Assembly (NCBI RefSeq): GCF_009363555.1
Contig: NZ_CP045372.1
Span: 2,119,501 to 2,183,500, forward strand
Source of the DNA: Sulfitobacter sp. THAF37
GTDB taxonomy: Bacteria > Pseudomonadota > Alphaproteobacteria > Rhodobacterales > Rhodobacteraceae
Direction: 5' to 3'
Length of the DNA: 64,000 nucleotides
Shown: one piece after another, positions 27,843 through 35,518 of the stretch
Layout of the letters: each line of letters begins with the position of its first letter
How positions within the stretch are numbered: position 1 is the stretch's first letter
Notes under the pieces: model-generated
What the model was told of the DNA's origin: nothing
Database searches by the model: none
What the model saw: the letters and a program-made list of their open reading frames with translations, nothing else
Position numbers and translations under genes: made by a program

Positions 27843-28285
27843 GTAATATCCAGTTGGTAGCATCGCCGCGTCACCCCTATCCGGGGTGCACGGCCTGGGT
27901 CGAGATAGAGATGAATTTATTAAAATTGGGTTAACTGCGTTGTCTCGATGCCGTCATGGGCCGTCAGGCACTGGCAACCTGCAGCGGAAACAGACCGCAA
28001 AGTATCGCGCGACGCGCTGCGGACAGGCGACGCGCGGCACCGCCGTCCGGCACGCTGAGATGCATAGAAAGAGAAAGGTGTGACGGGACCGCACCTGCCG
28101 GTCAGTCTTGATTCCCGGGGACCTGTTACTACAGGTGGGCGCCAGATAACCGGACCAGGGCCCGGACAGAGCCAGCTCCCTAGGATTTGCTTAAGGCCAC
28201 TGGAATGCTACGTCACACGAACAGGGCAGAACCCGCCACAGCCCTGAGATAGAGCCGCAACGGCGCAGCGACAAGGGGGCGTGCC
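27843..28285. other. Intergenic region without a protein gene
   Basis: About 440 bases between two minus-strand genes. There is an AT-rich patch at 27905-27935, and a block at 28076-28240 that could encode a structured RNA on the minus strand (see that entry). No protein frame with a ribosome binding site stands out. Confidence 0.5.
28076..28240 (-). ncRNA. Candidate structured RNA (possibly 6S-like), unproven
   Basis: On the minus strand a candidate promoter, TTGTCG (28274-28269) and CTATCT (28252-28247) with 16-base spacing, precedes a stretch whose ends pair perfectly: GTGTGACG (28218-28211) with CGTCACAC (28085-28078), enclosing 125 bases. Inside are hairpins ACCTG-TAGTAA-CAGGT and GACCG-n7-CGGTC, the latter followed by a T/C-rich run like a weak terminator. 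Size and a long closing stem with distal hairpins recall 6S RNA, but I cannot confirm the conserved bulge. The region could instead be a long leader of the lipoprotein gene. Confidence 0.3.
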
Positions 28286-29041
28286 CTAATCCCCGTCGAT
28301 TTCCGGCACGAAACCGTAGGCGCGCAGCTCTTCCGGCAGCAGCACGTAGATTTCGTCAGGCGGCGTGACAAGCGCATGGCGCATCACAAGCGGGTCGATA
28401 CCCATACTGTCGAGATACGCCATCACCTCGCCTTGCCCGCGCTGGATGTTCTCCACCGCGACAAAGGCGGGCAGGATCGTGCTTTCGCCGAAATAATGCT
28501 GATGCACGCCGACGGAGCCGCCTTCGGGAATGTCGCGGTTGACCCCGGCGGCCAGCACGTAGGGGCAGGCGGAATAGCAGATGTCGCCGTCGCGCAGGGC
28601 GGTGTCCAGACCGGCGGTGCGCAGGCTGCGGCCCAGGTCCAGCGCATCGCGGACCGATCCGCCGGGCGAGTTCAGGATGACCCGGTCGGGCACCTGCGGC
28701 AGCTCTTCGATCTGCTGGGCGATGCGCGCGGCGTCGCCTTCGCTGATCGCGCCTTCCAGAAGGATGCGGCGCCCCGCCTCTATGGCGGTCAGGACCAGCC
28801 TGTCGGGCAACGGTGTATCGGGCATCGGTCGGCCCGGTGCGGGGGCGCGGTCGGGCCGGTAGCGGCGGGTCTGGTCGCCGGGGCGGATCGGTTCGGTCAG
28901 CGACGGCGCGCGGGGGCCGAAGCCCGGCAGCCGCAGGCCATCGCGCAGATCGCCCCAGAACAGCAACACGCCAAGCCCCAGCTGAAAGATCAGGATGCCC
29001 GTCAGGACGCGGGCGACAGGGTTGCGGCGGGCGGTGCTCAT
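28286..29041 (-). CDS. Membrane-anchored periplasmic protein with ClpP-like fold (COG3904 type)
   Basis: 251 residues. An N-terminal membrane anchor (about 11-29, VLTGILIFQLGLGVLLFWG) is followed by a Pro/Arg-rich linker and a ClpP/crotonase-like domain from about residue 78: ILLEGAISEGDA, VILNSPGGSVRDAL, then a possible nucleophile Ser in DICYSACPYVLAAG and a His in GSVGVHQHYF. Such proteins are predicted periplasmic serine peptidases; none of the visible motifs proves activity. The start overlaps the stop of the upstream membrane protein gene (ATGA). Confidence 0.83.
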   Translation of the reverse strand: MSTARRNPVARVLTGILIFQLGLGVLLFWGDLRDGLRLPGFGPRAPSLTEPIRPGDQTRRYRPDRAPAPGRPMPDTPLPDRLVLTAIEAGRRILLEGAISEGDAARIAQQIEELPQVPDRVILNSPGGSVRDALDLGRSLRTAGLDTALRDGDICYSACPYVLAAGVNRDIPEGGSVGVHQHYFGESTILPAFVAVENIQRGQGEVMAYLDSMGIDPLVMRHALVTPPDEIYVLLPEELRAYGFVPEIDGD

Positions 29042-30351
29042 GTGGATTTGAGCGGGGTTACACGCACCGTGTCCTTTGGCGCGGCGTCAGGCGCCGCCGA
29101 TGCCGGGGCGGACGGGGTGCGGGTGGCCTGGGCTGTCTCATCCATCTCTCGCATCACGGTCAGGGCGGCGCGGATTTCGGCCAGGGTCAGCGTATCCTCG
29201 ATCGCCGCGCCCTCGCGGCCCGAACGGATCGCGCTCTGGGTGATGGCCAGGATCAGCACCAGCACCGCGGGCAACAGGTCGATGGCGATGGCCCCGGCCC
29301 AGGACGGCACGAAGTTTCGGGCATAGAGGATCACAGCATCGGCGCTGGAGACCGGGGTATAGGTCGTCTCGGACGGGGGCGGCATGGCCAGCACCGCCTG
29401 CGCCGCACGTTCCAGCGTGGTGGCACGCTGAGCGAGGACTTCGAGCACGGAGGTGATGGTGGCGCCCTGCGCGGTGCGGTTCTCGGCGCTGCTCGCGTCG
29501 AGTTCCGGCAGCACGACCGAGGCGGACAGATCCTGGGCCGCGCGTTCCACCAGCGAAGCAACGGAGAGCTGGCGCAACTGGGTGATCAGCCCCGCCAGCC
29601 GCACGGCCTGTTCGGAAAACTCCACGGATCGCGCCTCGACCGGGCCGGGTTCCACCGTCAGCGCGCGCATCCGGCTGAGAATCTGGTTGCCCTCGGCAAA
29701 GGCGGTGGCGACCAGCGGGGTCTGGGTCGCGATCTGCGCTTCGAGTGCCGCCAGTTCCGAGGATTTCTGCCGCAGAACGCGGAACACGGCCCCGCGCCCT
29801 GCAAGGCCCGACAGGTTGCCTGTGGCCTCCTGTTCGCTCAGGTCCTCGAAGGACTGCCGCACGCGGGCGACGTCACGTTCCAGACCCTGCGCCGACAGGG
29901 CGATCTCGTGCGCGCGCTCCAGCGAGCCCTGATAGTCCTGAACCGTTTCCGCCAGATGCTGTTCGACTGCCGCCGACCCGGCCAGCGCGGCGGCGTTCAG
30001 CCAGCTGGACATGGCGACGATGGCGACGGATCCCAGCCCCATCGCCCCCAGAAGGCCCGCACGGGCGCGGGCCGTGCGCACGGCGGGAAACAGGCGCAGC
30101 ATGTAGGACCAGAAGACGAAGATGCCGACGGAGACGGCGACCGAATAGGCAATGGCGGCAAAGGCGGACATCGCGCCGTTGTCGTCCAGCAGCGACGATA
30201 CCCCGAGATAGGTATAGATCCCCGAGGCCACGGCCAGCACGCCAAGCGCGGTGCCCGAAAAGGTGTCAAGCCAGCTGAGATGCCCTTCAAGCTCGCGGGC
30301 GTAGCGCACGCCGCGCGCCTGTGTCTGGTTCATCGGTTGCCGTTCATCCAT
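29038..30351 (-). CDS. Coiled-coil inner-membrane protein of unknown function
   Basis: 437 residues from an ATG at 30351 (GGGAGC upstream). Three membrane helices lie in the first third (SGTALGVLAVASGIYTYLGV; SAFAAIAYSVAVSVGIFVFW; GLLGAMGLGSVAIVAMSSW), then a long periplasmic or cytoplasmic coiled coil (about 130-320, HLAETVQDYQGSLERAHEIA and similar), a fourth helix (AGAIAIDLLPAVLVLILAIT) and an acidic/proline tail. Translationally coupled to the ClpP-like gene. It is divergent from mmcB across an SOS box, so it may be DNA-damage regulated too. Confidence 0.75.
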   Translation of the reverse strand: MDERQPMNQTQARGVRYARELEGHLSWLDTFSGTALGVLAVASGIYTYLGVSSLLDDNGAMSAFAAIAYSVAVSVGIFVFWSYMLRLFPAVRTARARAGLLGAMGLGSVAIVAMSSWLNAAALAGSAAVEQHLAETVQDYQGSLERAHEIALSAQGLERDVARVRQSFEDLSEQEATGNLSGLAGRGAVFRVLRQKSSELAALEAQIATQTPLVATAFAEGNQILSRMRALTVEPGPVEARSVEFSEQAVRLAGLITQLRQLSVASLVERAAQDLSASVVLPELDASSAENRTAQGATITSVLEVLAQRATTLERAAQAVLAMPPPSETTYTPVSSADAVILYARNFVPSWAGAIAIDLLPAVLVLILAITQSAIRSGREGAAIEDTLTLAEIRAALTVMREMDETAQATRTPSAPASAAPDAAPKDTVRVTPLKST

Positions 30352-30438
30352 TCCCGCCGCTCCCTGCTGGGTCCACCAGAGCTCAAGATAGGGCTGCCGG
30401 GCGGGTTTTGCCATTGCCGGGGCAGGGGGGTTGCAAAT

Positions 30439-30453
30439 GTTCACGAAATGTTC
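30439..30453. promoter_or_regulatory. LexA binding site (alphaproteobacterial SOS box)
   Basis: GTTC-ACGAAAT-GTTC is an exact match to the alphaproteobacterial LexA direct-repeat operator GTTC-N7-GTTC. It lies 13 bases before the mmcB start and 88 bases before the divergent membrane protein gene. Confidence 0.85.
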
Positions 30454-30465
30454 ATTATTTTCCGT

Positions 30466-30936
30466 ATGACCCAGATCGACCTGTCACCGCCGCCGCCCGC
30501 CCCGCAGCCCGGCCAGCTTCTTGCCCGGGGGGTCTGCCGGCACCTGGCAGGACATGGGTTTGCCTGCGTGGAGGAACTGGTCCCGGCGCGCGGGTTGCGG
30601 GTGGATGTGATGGCGCTGGGCCCGAAGGGCGAGGTCTGGGTGGTGGAGTGCAAATCCTCCCGCGCCGATTACACCTCGGACCGGAAATGGGAGGGCTACC
30701 TTGAGTGGGCCGACCGGTTCTTCTGGGCGGTGGACGCCGATTTTCCGACCGAATTGCTGCCGGATGAGACCGGGCTGATCATCGCAGACGCCTATGGCGC
30801 CGAGATCGTGCGCATGGGGCCGGAGACCCGGCTGGCCCCCGCACGGCGCAAGGTCATGGTGCAGAAGTTCGCCTTTTGCGCGGCGCGCAGGCTGCAGATG
30901 CTGCGCGACCCGGACATGCTGCCGGATTGGGGGTAG
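30466..30936 (+). CDS. mmcB: MmcB family DNA repair protein
   Basis: 156 residues. PD-(D/E)XK-nuclease-like core: RLARGVCRHL-type helix (here LLARGVCRHLAGHGFACVEE), RGLRVDVMALGPKGEVWVVECKSSRADYTSD with Asp and Glu-x-Lys catalytic residues, then KWEGYLEWADRFFWAVDADFP. This matches the DUF1052/MmcB family, named in Caulobacter as part of the mitomycin-C response. The preceding SOS box supports that role. I chose the ATG at 30466 over an upstream frame extension. Confidence 0.92.
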   Translation: MTQIDLSPPPPAPQPGQLLARGVCRHLAGHGFACVEELVPARGLRVDVMALGPKGEVWVVECKSSRADYTSDRKWEGYLEWADRFFWAVDADFPTELLPDETGLIIADAYGAEIVRMGPETRLAPARRKVMVQKFAFCAARRLQMLRDPDMLPDWG

Positions 30937-30939
30937 AGG

Positions 30940-31137
30940 TTAACGCTTCTTGCCCTTGCCGCCGCTGGCGCGGTGGGCCGCGGCCATGATTTCTTCGGCG
31001 ATTTCCACGGCTTCCTCGGGGGTGAAGTCCATCGGCAACTCAACGCCGCCACCTTCGACGAAAAGCCGCACCATGCCCGCGTCGGTCGGTCCGATCTGCA
31101 GGTTAGCCTCGATGTCGCGTTCCGTGTTGATTCCCAT
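30940..31137 (-). CDS. Small conserved protein (DUF6324-like)
   Basis: 65 residues: a beta-rich start (DIEANLQIGPTDAGMVRLFV) with a PMDFTPEEAVEIAEEIMAAA helix and a basic Lys/Gly tail. The stop is only four bases beyond mmcB on the opposite strand. It looks like a small cytosolic protein conserved in Rhodobacterales. The DUF number is recalled from memory and should be treated as tentative. No function known. Confidence 0.7.
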   Translation of the reverse strand: MGINTERDIEANLQIGPTDAGMVRLFVEGGGVELPMDFTPEEAVEIAEEIMAAAHRASGGKGKKR

Positions 31138-31217
31138 GGTGTTCTCCGCCGATGATGGGAAGCAGGGCTATCCCGGCGGGGCCCGATTGGCAAGCGTCAG
31201 CCGCGCGGAGGGACGGA

Positions 31218-31700
31218 ATGGACAACATCGAACTGCGCAGATTCGCTGCCGAGGACCGGGACTGGCTGGTGGAGCAGCATGCCGTTCACTATGCGCGGGA
31301 CGAGGGATTCGACGACAGCTTTGGCGAGCTGGTGGCGCGCATCCTTGATGACTTTCTGGCGCAGAGCGATCCGGGGCGCGAGCGCGGATGGATTGCGCAG
31401 GCGGGGGCGCAGCGGCTGGGGTCGATCTTTTGTGTGCGGCTCGATGCGGAAACGGCGAAGTTGCGGTTGTTTCTGCTGACGCCCGAGGCCCGGGGGCAGG
31501 GGCTGGGGCGGCGGCTGCTGGAGACCTGCATGGGCTTTGCCCGAGAGGCCGGATACCGGCGCATGGTGCTTTGGACGCACGAGTCGCACCGGGCGGCGGG
31601 TGCGCTTTATGCCCGCAATGGCTGGACGCTGGAGAGCACTGCGCCGGTGGTGTCCTTTGGTCAGCCGAACGTGGAACAGCATTGGTCCATCGGCCTGTGA
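31218..31700 (+). CDS. GNAT family N-acetyltransferase
   Basis: 160 residues; ATG at 31218 after GGAGGGACGG. Acetyl-CoA site ARGQGLGRRLL (about 98-108) and the C-terminal helix-strand GALYARNGWTLE are typical of GNAT enzymes. The N-terminal HAVHYARDEGFDDSF pattern resembles the acetyltransferase domain found in MarR-GNAT fusions, here without the MarR part. Substrate unknown. A near-perfect hairpin at 31712-31739 (12-bp stem with one bulge) follows, without a T-tract. Confidence 0.9.
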   Translation: MDNIELRRFAAEDRDWLVEQHAVHYARDEGFDDSFGELVARILDDFLAQSDPGRERGWIAQAGAQRLGSIFCVRLDAETAKLRLFLLTPEARGQGLGRRLLETCMGFAREAGYRRMVLWTHESHRAAGALYARNGWTLESTAPVVSFGQPNVEQHWSIGL

Positions 31701-31768
31701 ACCTGCTGTGTGGATTGCAGACCTTGGGTCTTGCAATCCGTGGTCCGCTTGGCTAAATCGGCCCCAGT

Positions 31769-31845
31769 GCCGCCTTAGCTCAGTTGGTTAGAGCGCTTGA
31801 TTGTGGATCAAGAGGTCCCTGGTTCGAGACCAGGAGGTGGTACCA
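31769..31845 (+). tRNA. tRNA-His (GTG)
   Basis: Cloverleaf with acceptor GCCGCCT/AGGTGGT, anticodon stem CTTGA/TCAAG around loop TTGTGGA (anticodon GTG at 31803-31805), T-arm with GGTTCGAGACC, and encoded CCA. The discriminator is A73 and the base before the acceptor is T, so the universal G-1/C73 identity pair is absent, as known for many alphaproteobacteria. Confidence 0.96.
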
Positions 31846-31943
31846 CCCCCGCCCCCCACCGCGCAGAGAAAGTTCGAGGCCTTTGCCGAACGGCATCGCC
31901 CCGTGGCGCGGTTGCGGCCCGTGCCCGGCGGTTGCGTTGATGG

Positions 31944-31995
31944 CGAGCCTTGGGGCGCTGCCCCAAACCCCGGAGGTATTTGGGGCATAAAGAAG
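31944..31995 (+). repeat. Dispersed hairpin + GGAGGTATTT...CATAAAGAAG repeat, copy 3
   Basis: A hairpin GGGGC-GCT-GCCCC followed by AAACCCCGGAGGTATTTGG and GGCATAAAGAAG; it ends exactly at the stop codon (31996) of the minus-strand gene. This is the fullest copy in the window. Confidence 0.75.
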
Positions 31996-32298
31996 TCAGT
32001 TGGGTGTAACCTCGACCGTTTGGGTGATTTTGCCGGTGAGACGGTCGAAGATCACGATCTGGTCCCGATCCGTCACCACGGCATACCAGCCGTCGCCCTG
32101 GGTGAAGGCGCGGGCGGTGGCGCCGCCGGGCAGGCTGATGCTGGCGGGCAATACCGGTGCGCTGCGTCCAAGGCGGGTGACAAGCAGGCCGATCACCACT
32201 AGAACGCCGCAGATCATCACCACGGTCAGCACCGTGACCAGCCGCCGCAGGAACCGCAGGTTAGCCGGTTCGCCAATTTCTTTTTCGGGTTCATTCAT
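31996..32298 (-). CDS. Small membrane protein (DUF6476-like)
   Basis: 100 residues: a short acidic N terminus, one membrane helix (about 20-43, VTVLTVVMICGVLVVIGLLVT), then a beta-rich domain with GGATARAFTQGDGWYAVVTDRDQIVIFD. Likely inner membrane with a periplasmic domain. The start codon overlaps the divergent RluD-like start in a shared CATG (32296-32299). The family name is tentative. An alternative start at 32313 would add five residues. Confidence 0.75.
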   Translation of the reverse strand: MNEPEKEIGEPANLRFLRRLVTVLTVVMICGVLVVIGLLVTRLGRSAPVLPASISLPGGATARAFTQGDGWYAVVTDRDQIVIFDRLTGKITQTVEVTPN

Positions 32299-33328
32299 GT
32301 CGCACCGGACCATCACCTTTATTCTGGCGGAAAGCCCGCCGCCGCGCCTTGATAAGGCGCTGGCCCGCGATGTGCCAGAGGATGCGGCGCTGTCGCGCAC
32401 CCGGCTGGCGCGGCTGATCGAACAGGGGGCGGTCCGCATCGACGGACAGGTGGTGCGCGACGCGCGTGCGCAGGTCGCGGCCGGGGCGCAGGTGGACATC
32501 GGGGTGGAGGAGGCCGAGGAGAGCCATATCCTGCCGGAGGCGATCGCGCTGGACATCGTCCATGAAGACGCGGATCTGGTGGTGCTGAACAAGCCAGCGG
32601 GCATGGTGGTGCACCCGGCGCCCGGCACGCCGTCGGGCACGCTGGTGAACGCGTTGATGGCCCATTGCGGCGATGATCTGTCCGGCGTGGGCGGCATGAA
32701 GCGGCCCGGCATCGTGCACCGGATCGACAAGGACACCAGCGGGCTGTTGGTGGTCGCCAAGTCGGACGCGGCGCATCACGGGTTGGCCGCACAATTCGAA
32801 AAGCACACGGTGGAGCGGTATTATCAGGCGCTTGTCTACGGTGTGCCCCTGGCCGGCGATCCGCGGCTGCGGGGGGTCAGGGGGGTGTCTTTCGAACCGG
32901 GCGATATTCTGAAGCTGACGACTCAGCTGGCGCGGCACCGGACCGACCGGCAGCGGCAGGCGGTGCTGTTCCAGGGTGGCCGCCACGCGGTGACGCGCGC
33001 GCGCCGGGTCGAAACCTACGGCAACCCGCCTGTGCTGGCGCTGATGGAATGCTGGCTCGAGACCGGGCGGACCCACCAGATCAGGGTGCACATGACCCAT
33101 GCGGGCCATGCGCTGGTGGGCGATCCCACCTATGGCGGCAAGCGCAAGCTGCCCAAGGGGGCGCTTCCACCGCCGGTGGCGGATGCGGTGCGCGCCTTTC
33201 CGCGCCAGGCGCTGCATGCCGCCGTTTTGGGGTTCACGCACCCGGTGTCGGGCGAGGCCCTGCGCTTTGAGGCGCCGTTGCCCGCCGACATGGCGGAACT
33301 GCTGGACCGGCTGCGGACGGCGGGATGA
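32297..33328 (+). CDS. RluA family 23S rRNA pseudouridine synthase (RluD-like)
   Basis: 343 residues. N-terminal S4 RNA-binding domain (PRLDKALARDVPEDAALSRTRL) and a catalytic domain with the conserved HRIDKDTSGLLVVAKS, holding the nucleophilic Asp, plus GRTHQIRVHM and DPTYGG. It converts uridines in 23S rRNA (RluC/RluD group). The start overlaps the divergent gene start; no good Shine-Dalgarno precedes it. Next to rpoH, as in other Rhodobacteraceae. Confidence 0.93.
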   Translation: MSHRTITFILAESPPPRLDKALARDVPEDAALSRTRLARLIEQGAVRIDGQVVRDARAQVAAGAQVDIGVEEAEESHILPEAIALDIVHEDADLVVLNKPAGMVVHPAPGTPSGTLVNALMAHCGDDLSGVGGMKRPGIVHRIDKDTSGLLVVAKSDAAHHGLAAQFEKHTVERYYQALVYGVPLAGDPRLRGVRGVSFEPGDILKLTTQLARHRTDRQRQAVLFQGGRHAVTRARRVETYGNPPVLALMECWLETGRTHQIRVHMTHAGHALVGDPTYGGKRKLPKGALPPPVADAVRAFPRQALHAAVLGFTHPVSGEALRFEAPLPADMAELLDRLRTAG

Positions 33329-33350
33329 CGCGCACAAGGTCGTGACCGGT

Positions 33351-33379
33351 TTGAAAGATAACTGTTCCTTCACCTATCT
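33351..33379 (+). promoter_or_regulatory. Candidate sigma-70 promoter for rpoH
   Basis: TTGAAA (33351-33356), 17-base spacer, CTATCT (33374-33379). Hexamers and spacing fit alphaproteobacterial sigma-70 promoters. It lies about 145 bases before the rpoH start. Confidence 0.55.
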
Positions 33380-33433
33380 TGTGCCATTCTTAACGCCGAA
33401 CGGCAGATGGGGTGAAAAACCGCATGGCGTCGA

Positions 33434-33462
33434 CTTGAAACAGATGTGTGCGCTAACCATAT
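33434..33462 (+). promoter_or_regulatory. Candidate sigma-32 promoter for rpoH
   Basis: CTTGAAA (33434-33440) followed after about 12 bases by CTAACCATAT resembles the heat-shock consensus (CTTGAAA, then CCCCATNT). This would allow RpoH autoregulation. The -10 match is partial. Confidence 0.35.
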
Positions 33463-33525
33463 GCATGTTAAGGGCTTAAACATCACGCGAGAACAGGCCC
33501 CCCGAGACTGGGAAAGGGACAATTG

Positions 33526-34422
33526 ATGGCAAATTATGCAAACCTGCCGGCACCGACTCCTGAAGGCGGTCTTAACCGGTACATGCAGGAGATTCGCAAG
33601 TTTCCCCTGCTGGAGCCCGAGGAAGAATACATGCTCGCCAAGCGGTGGGTGGAAGAGCAGGACACGGAAGCCGCGCACAGGATGGTCACCAGCCACCTTC
33701 GGTTGGCCGCAAAGATCGCGATGGGCTACCGCGGCTACGGCTTGCCGCAGGCCGAGGTGATCTCGGAGGCGAACGTGGGCCTGATGCAGGCGGTGAAACG
33801 CTTTGATCCCGAAAAGGGGTTCCGCTTGGCGACCTACGCCATGTGGTGGATCCGCGCGTCGATCCAGGAGTACATCCTGCGGTCCTGGTCGTTGGTGAAA
33901 CTGGGCACGACCTCGGGTCAGAAGAAGCTGTTCTTCAACCTGCGCAAGGCCAAGAACAAGATCGGCGCGCTGGAGGATGGCGATCTGCGCCCCGAGAACG
34001 TGACCGAAATCGCGACGCAGCTGGGCGTGACCGAGGACGAGGTGATCTCGATGAACCGGCGGATGTCGGGCGGCGATGCGTCGCTGAACGCGACTGTCGG
34101 CACCGAGGGCGAAGGCACGATGCAATGGCAGGACTGGCTGGAGGACGAGGGCGCGGACCAGGCGGGCGATTACGCCGAACGGAACGAGCTGGAGACCCGT
34201 CGCGAGATGCTGGCGGAGGCGCTGGAGGTCCTCAACGACCGGGAGAAGGATATCCTGACCCAGCGCCGCCTGAGCGACGAGACCGTCACGCTGGAGGATC
34301 TGTCGGCGCAATATGACGTGAGCCGCGAACGCATCCGCCAGATCGAGGTGCGGGCCTTTGAAAAGCTGCAGAAACGCATGCGCGACCTGGCCCGGGAAAA
34401 GGGCATGACGGTGGACGCCTGA
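33526..34422 (+). CDS. rpoH: RNA polymerase heat-shock sigma factor
   Basis: 298 residues; ATG at 33526 with GGAAAGGGA upstream. Region 1.2/2 (LNRYMQEIRKFPLLEPEEEY, SHLRLAAKIAMGYRGYGL), the RpoH box-like QKKLFFNLRKAKNKI, and the region 4 helix-turn-helix ([20 protein letters not shown]) identify a sigma-32. Roseobacters often have two RpoH proteins; this one, beside the rluD-like gene, is in the position of RpoH-I. Directs transcription of chaperones and proteases on heat or oxidative stress. Confidence 0.96.
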   Translation: MANYANLPAPTPEGGLNRYMQEIRKFPLLEPEEEYMLAKRWVEEQDTEAAHRMVTSHLRLAAKIAMGYRGYGLPQAEVISEANVGLMQAVKRFDPEKGFRLATYAMWWIRASIQEYILRSWSLVKLGTTSGQKKLFFNLRKAKNKIGALEDGDLRPENVTEIATQLGVTEDEVISMNRRMSGGDASLNATVGTEGEGTMQWQDWLEDEGADQAGDYAERNELETRREMLAEALEVLNDREKDILTQRRLSDETVTLEDLSAQYDVSRERIRQIEVRAFEKLQKRMRDLAREKGMTVDA

Positions 34423-34440
34423 TCCGCCGGTCCGACGTCC

Positions 34441-34470
34441 TGCCCCCGCCGCCCCGGCAGCGGGGGCATT
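34441..34470 (+). terminator. Hairpin terminator after rpoH
   Basis: TGCCCCCGC (34441-34449) pairs with GCGGGGGCA (34460-34468) around a ten-base loop and is followed by TT. The stem is strong but the T-tract is short. Confidence 0.55.
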
Positions 34471-34549
34471 GTGCCCGGATCCTGCCAAGCGAACTTGTGC
34501 CGCAAAACCAGTCCGCTAAGGTCCCGCGGAAAGATCAGTGGAGGCGGAT

Positions 34550-35518
34550 ATGACCCATTTGCGTTGGGGCGTCCTGGGGGCGTCCAATTTTGCCAGGCAG
34601 GAGATGGCCCCGGCCATCCATGCTGCCAAAGGGGCCGAACTGGCCGCGCTGGCCACGTCTTCGCCGGCCAAGGCGGAAGGCTTCCGGGCGTTTGCGCCGG
34701 GCTTGCGTGTCCATCAGGACTACGCGGCGCTGCTGGACGATAGTGAGGTCGATGCGGTCTACATTCCTCTGCCGAACCACCTGCACGTCGAATGGGCGAT
34801 CAAGGCGCTGGATGCGGGCAAGCATGTGCTTTGTGAGAAACCGCTGGGCCTGAAAGCGGCGGATTTCGACCCTGTGATCGACGCGCGGGACCGGACCGGT
34901 CTGCTGTGCGCCGAAGGGTTCATGATCGCGCACCACCCGCAGATGCAGCGGGCGCGGGAGCTTCTGAAGGACGGTAGTCTGGGCAGGCTGCGGCATGTAA
35001 GCGTGGCCTTTTCCTATTTCAACGACGATCCGGACAACATCCGCAATCAGGCGCAGGCCGGGGGCGGTGCCATGCCGGACATCGGGGTCTATGCCTGCGG
35101 TGTGGCGCGGCTGCTGACCGGGGCGGAACCGGTTGCCATTTCCCATGCCGGGATCGACTGGGACAATGGGGTCGATACGAAGGCGTTGATCGACGCGGAT
35201 TTCGGTGATTTCACCTACAGCGCCATGGTTTCCACCCGGATGGCGCCCCGGCAGGAGGTGGTGCTGCACGGGGACAAGGGGGTGCTGCGCCTGACCTGTC
35301 CGTTCAACGCGGGCGTGTTCGATCAGGCGGAGCTGCATCTTGAGACCGAGGTCGGCACCCGCACCGTTGAGCGGTTTGCGAACGTGAACCACTACGTGCT
35401 GCAGGTCGAAGCCTTTGGGCGCAGCGTTCTGCAGGGCGAAGATTACCCCTGTGCCCTGGAGTTCAGCCAGGGCACGCAGCGGATGATCGACATGGTTTAT
35501 GCCGCGGGCAAGGCCTGA
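34550..35518 (+). CDS. Gfo/Idh/MocA family oxidoreductase
   Basis: 322 residues; ATG at 34550 after GGAGG. N-terminal Rossmann domain (LRWGVLGASNFARQEMAPAI), VYIPLPNHLHVEWAIKAL and the family motif CEKPLG, then a C-terminal alpha/beta domain with GGGAMPDIGVYACG. NAD(P)-dependent oxidoreductase of sugars or sugar-like compounds. No neighbour gives the substrate. Its stop directly abuts the stop of the convergent M19 dipeptidase. Confidence 0.93.
   Translation: MTHLRWGVLGASNFARQEMAPAIHAAKGAELAALATSSPAKAEGFRAFAPGLRVHQDYAALLDDSEVDAVYIPLPNHLHVEWAIKALDAGKHVLCEKPLGLKAADFDPVIDARDRTGLLCAEGFMIAHHPQMQRARELLKDGSLGRLRHVSVAFSYFNDDPDNIRNQAQAGGGAMPDIGVYACGVARLLTGAEPVAISHAGIDWDNGVDTKALIDADFGDFTYSAMVSTRMAPRQEVVLHGDKGVLRLTCPFNAGVFDQAELHLETEVGTRTVERFANVNHYVLQVEAFGRSVLQGEDYPCALEFSQGTQRMIDMVYAAGKA

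Noticed and set aside
28813..30460. A 700-residue plus-strand open frame running into mmcB
   Set aside because: It is antisense to two minus-strand membrane protein genes with clear hydrophobic helices; only its last 156 residues (mmcB) are real.
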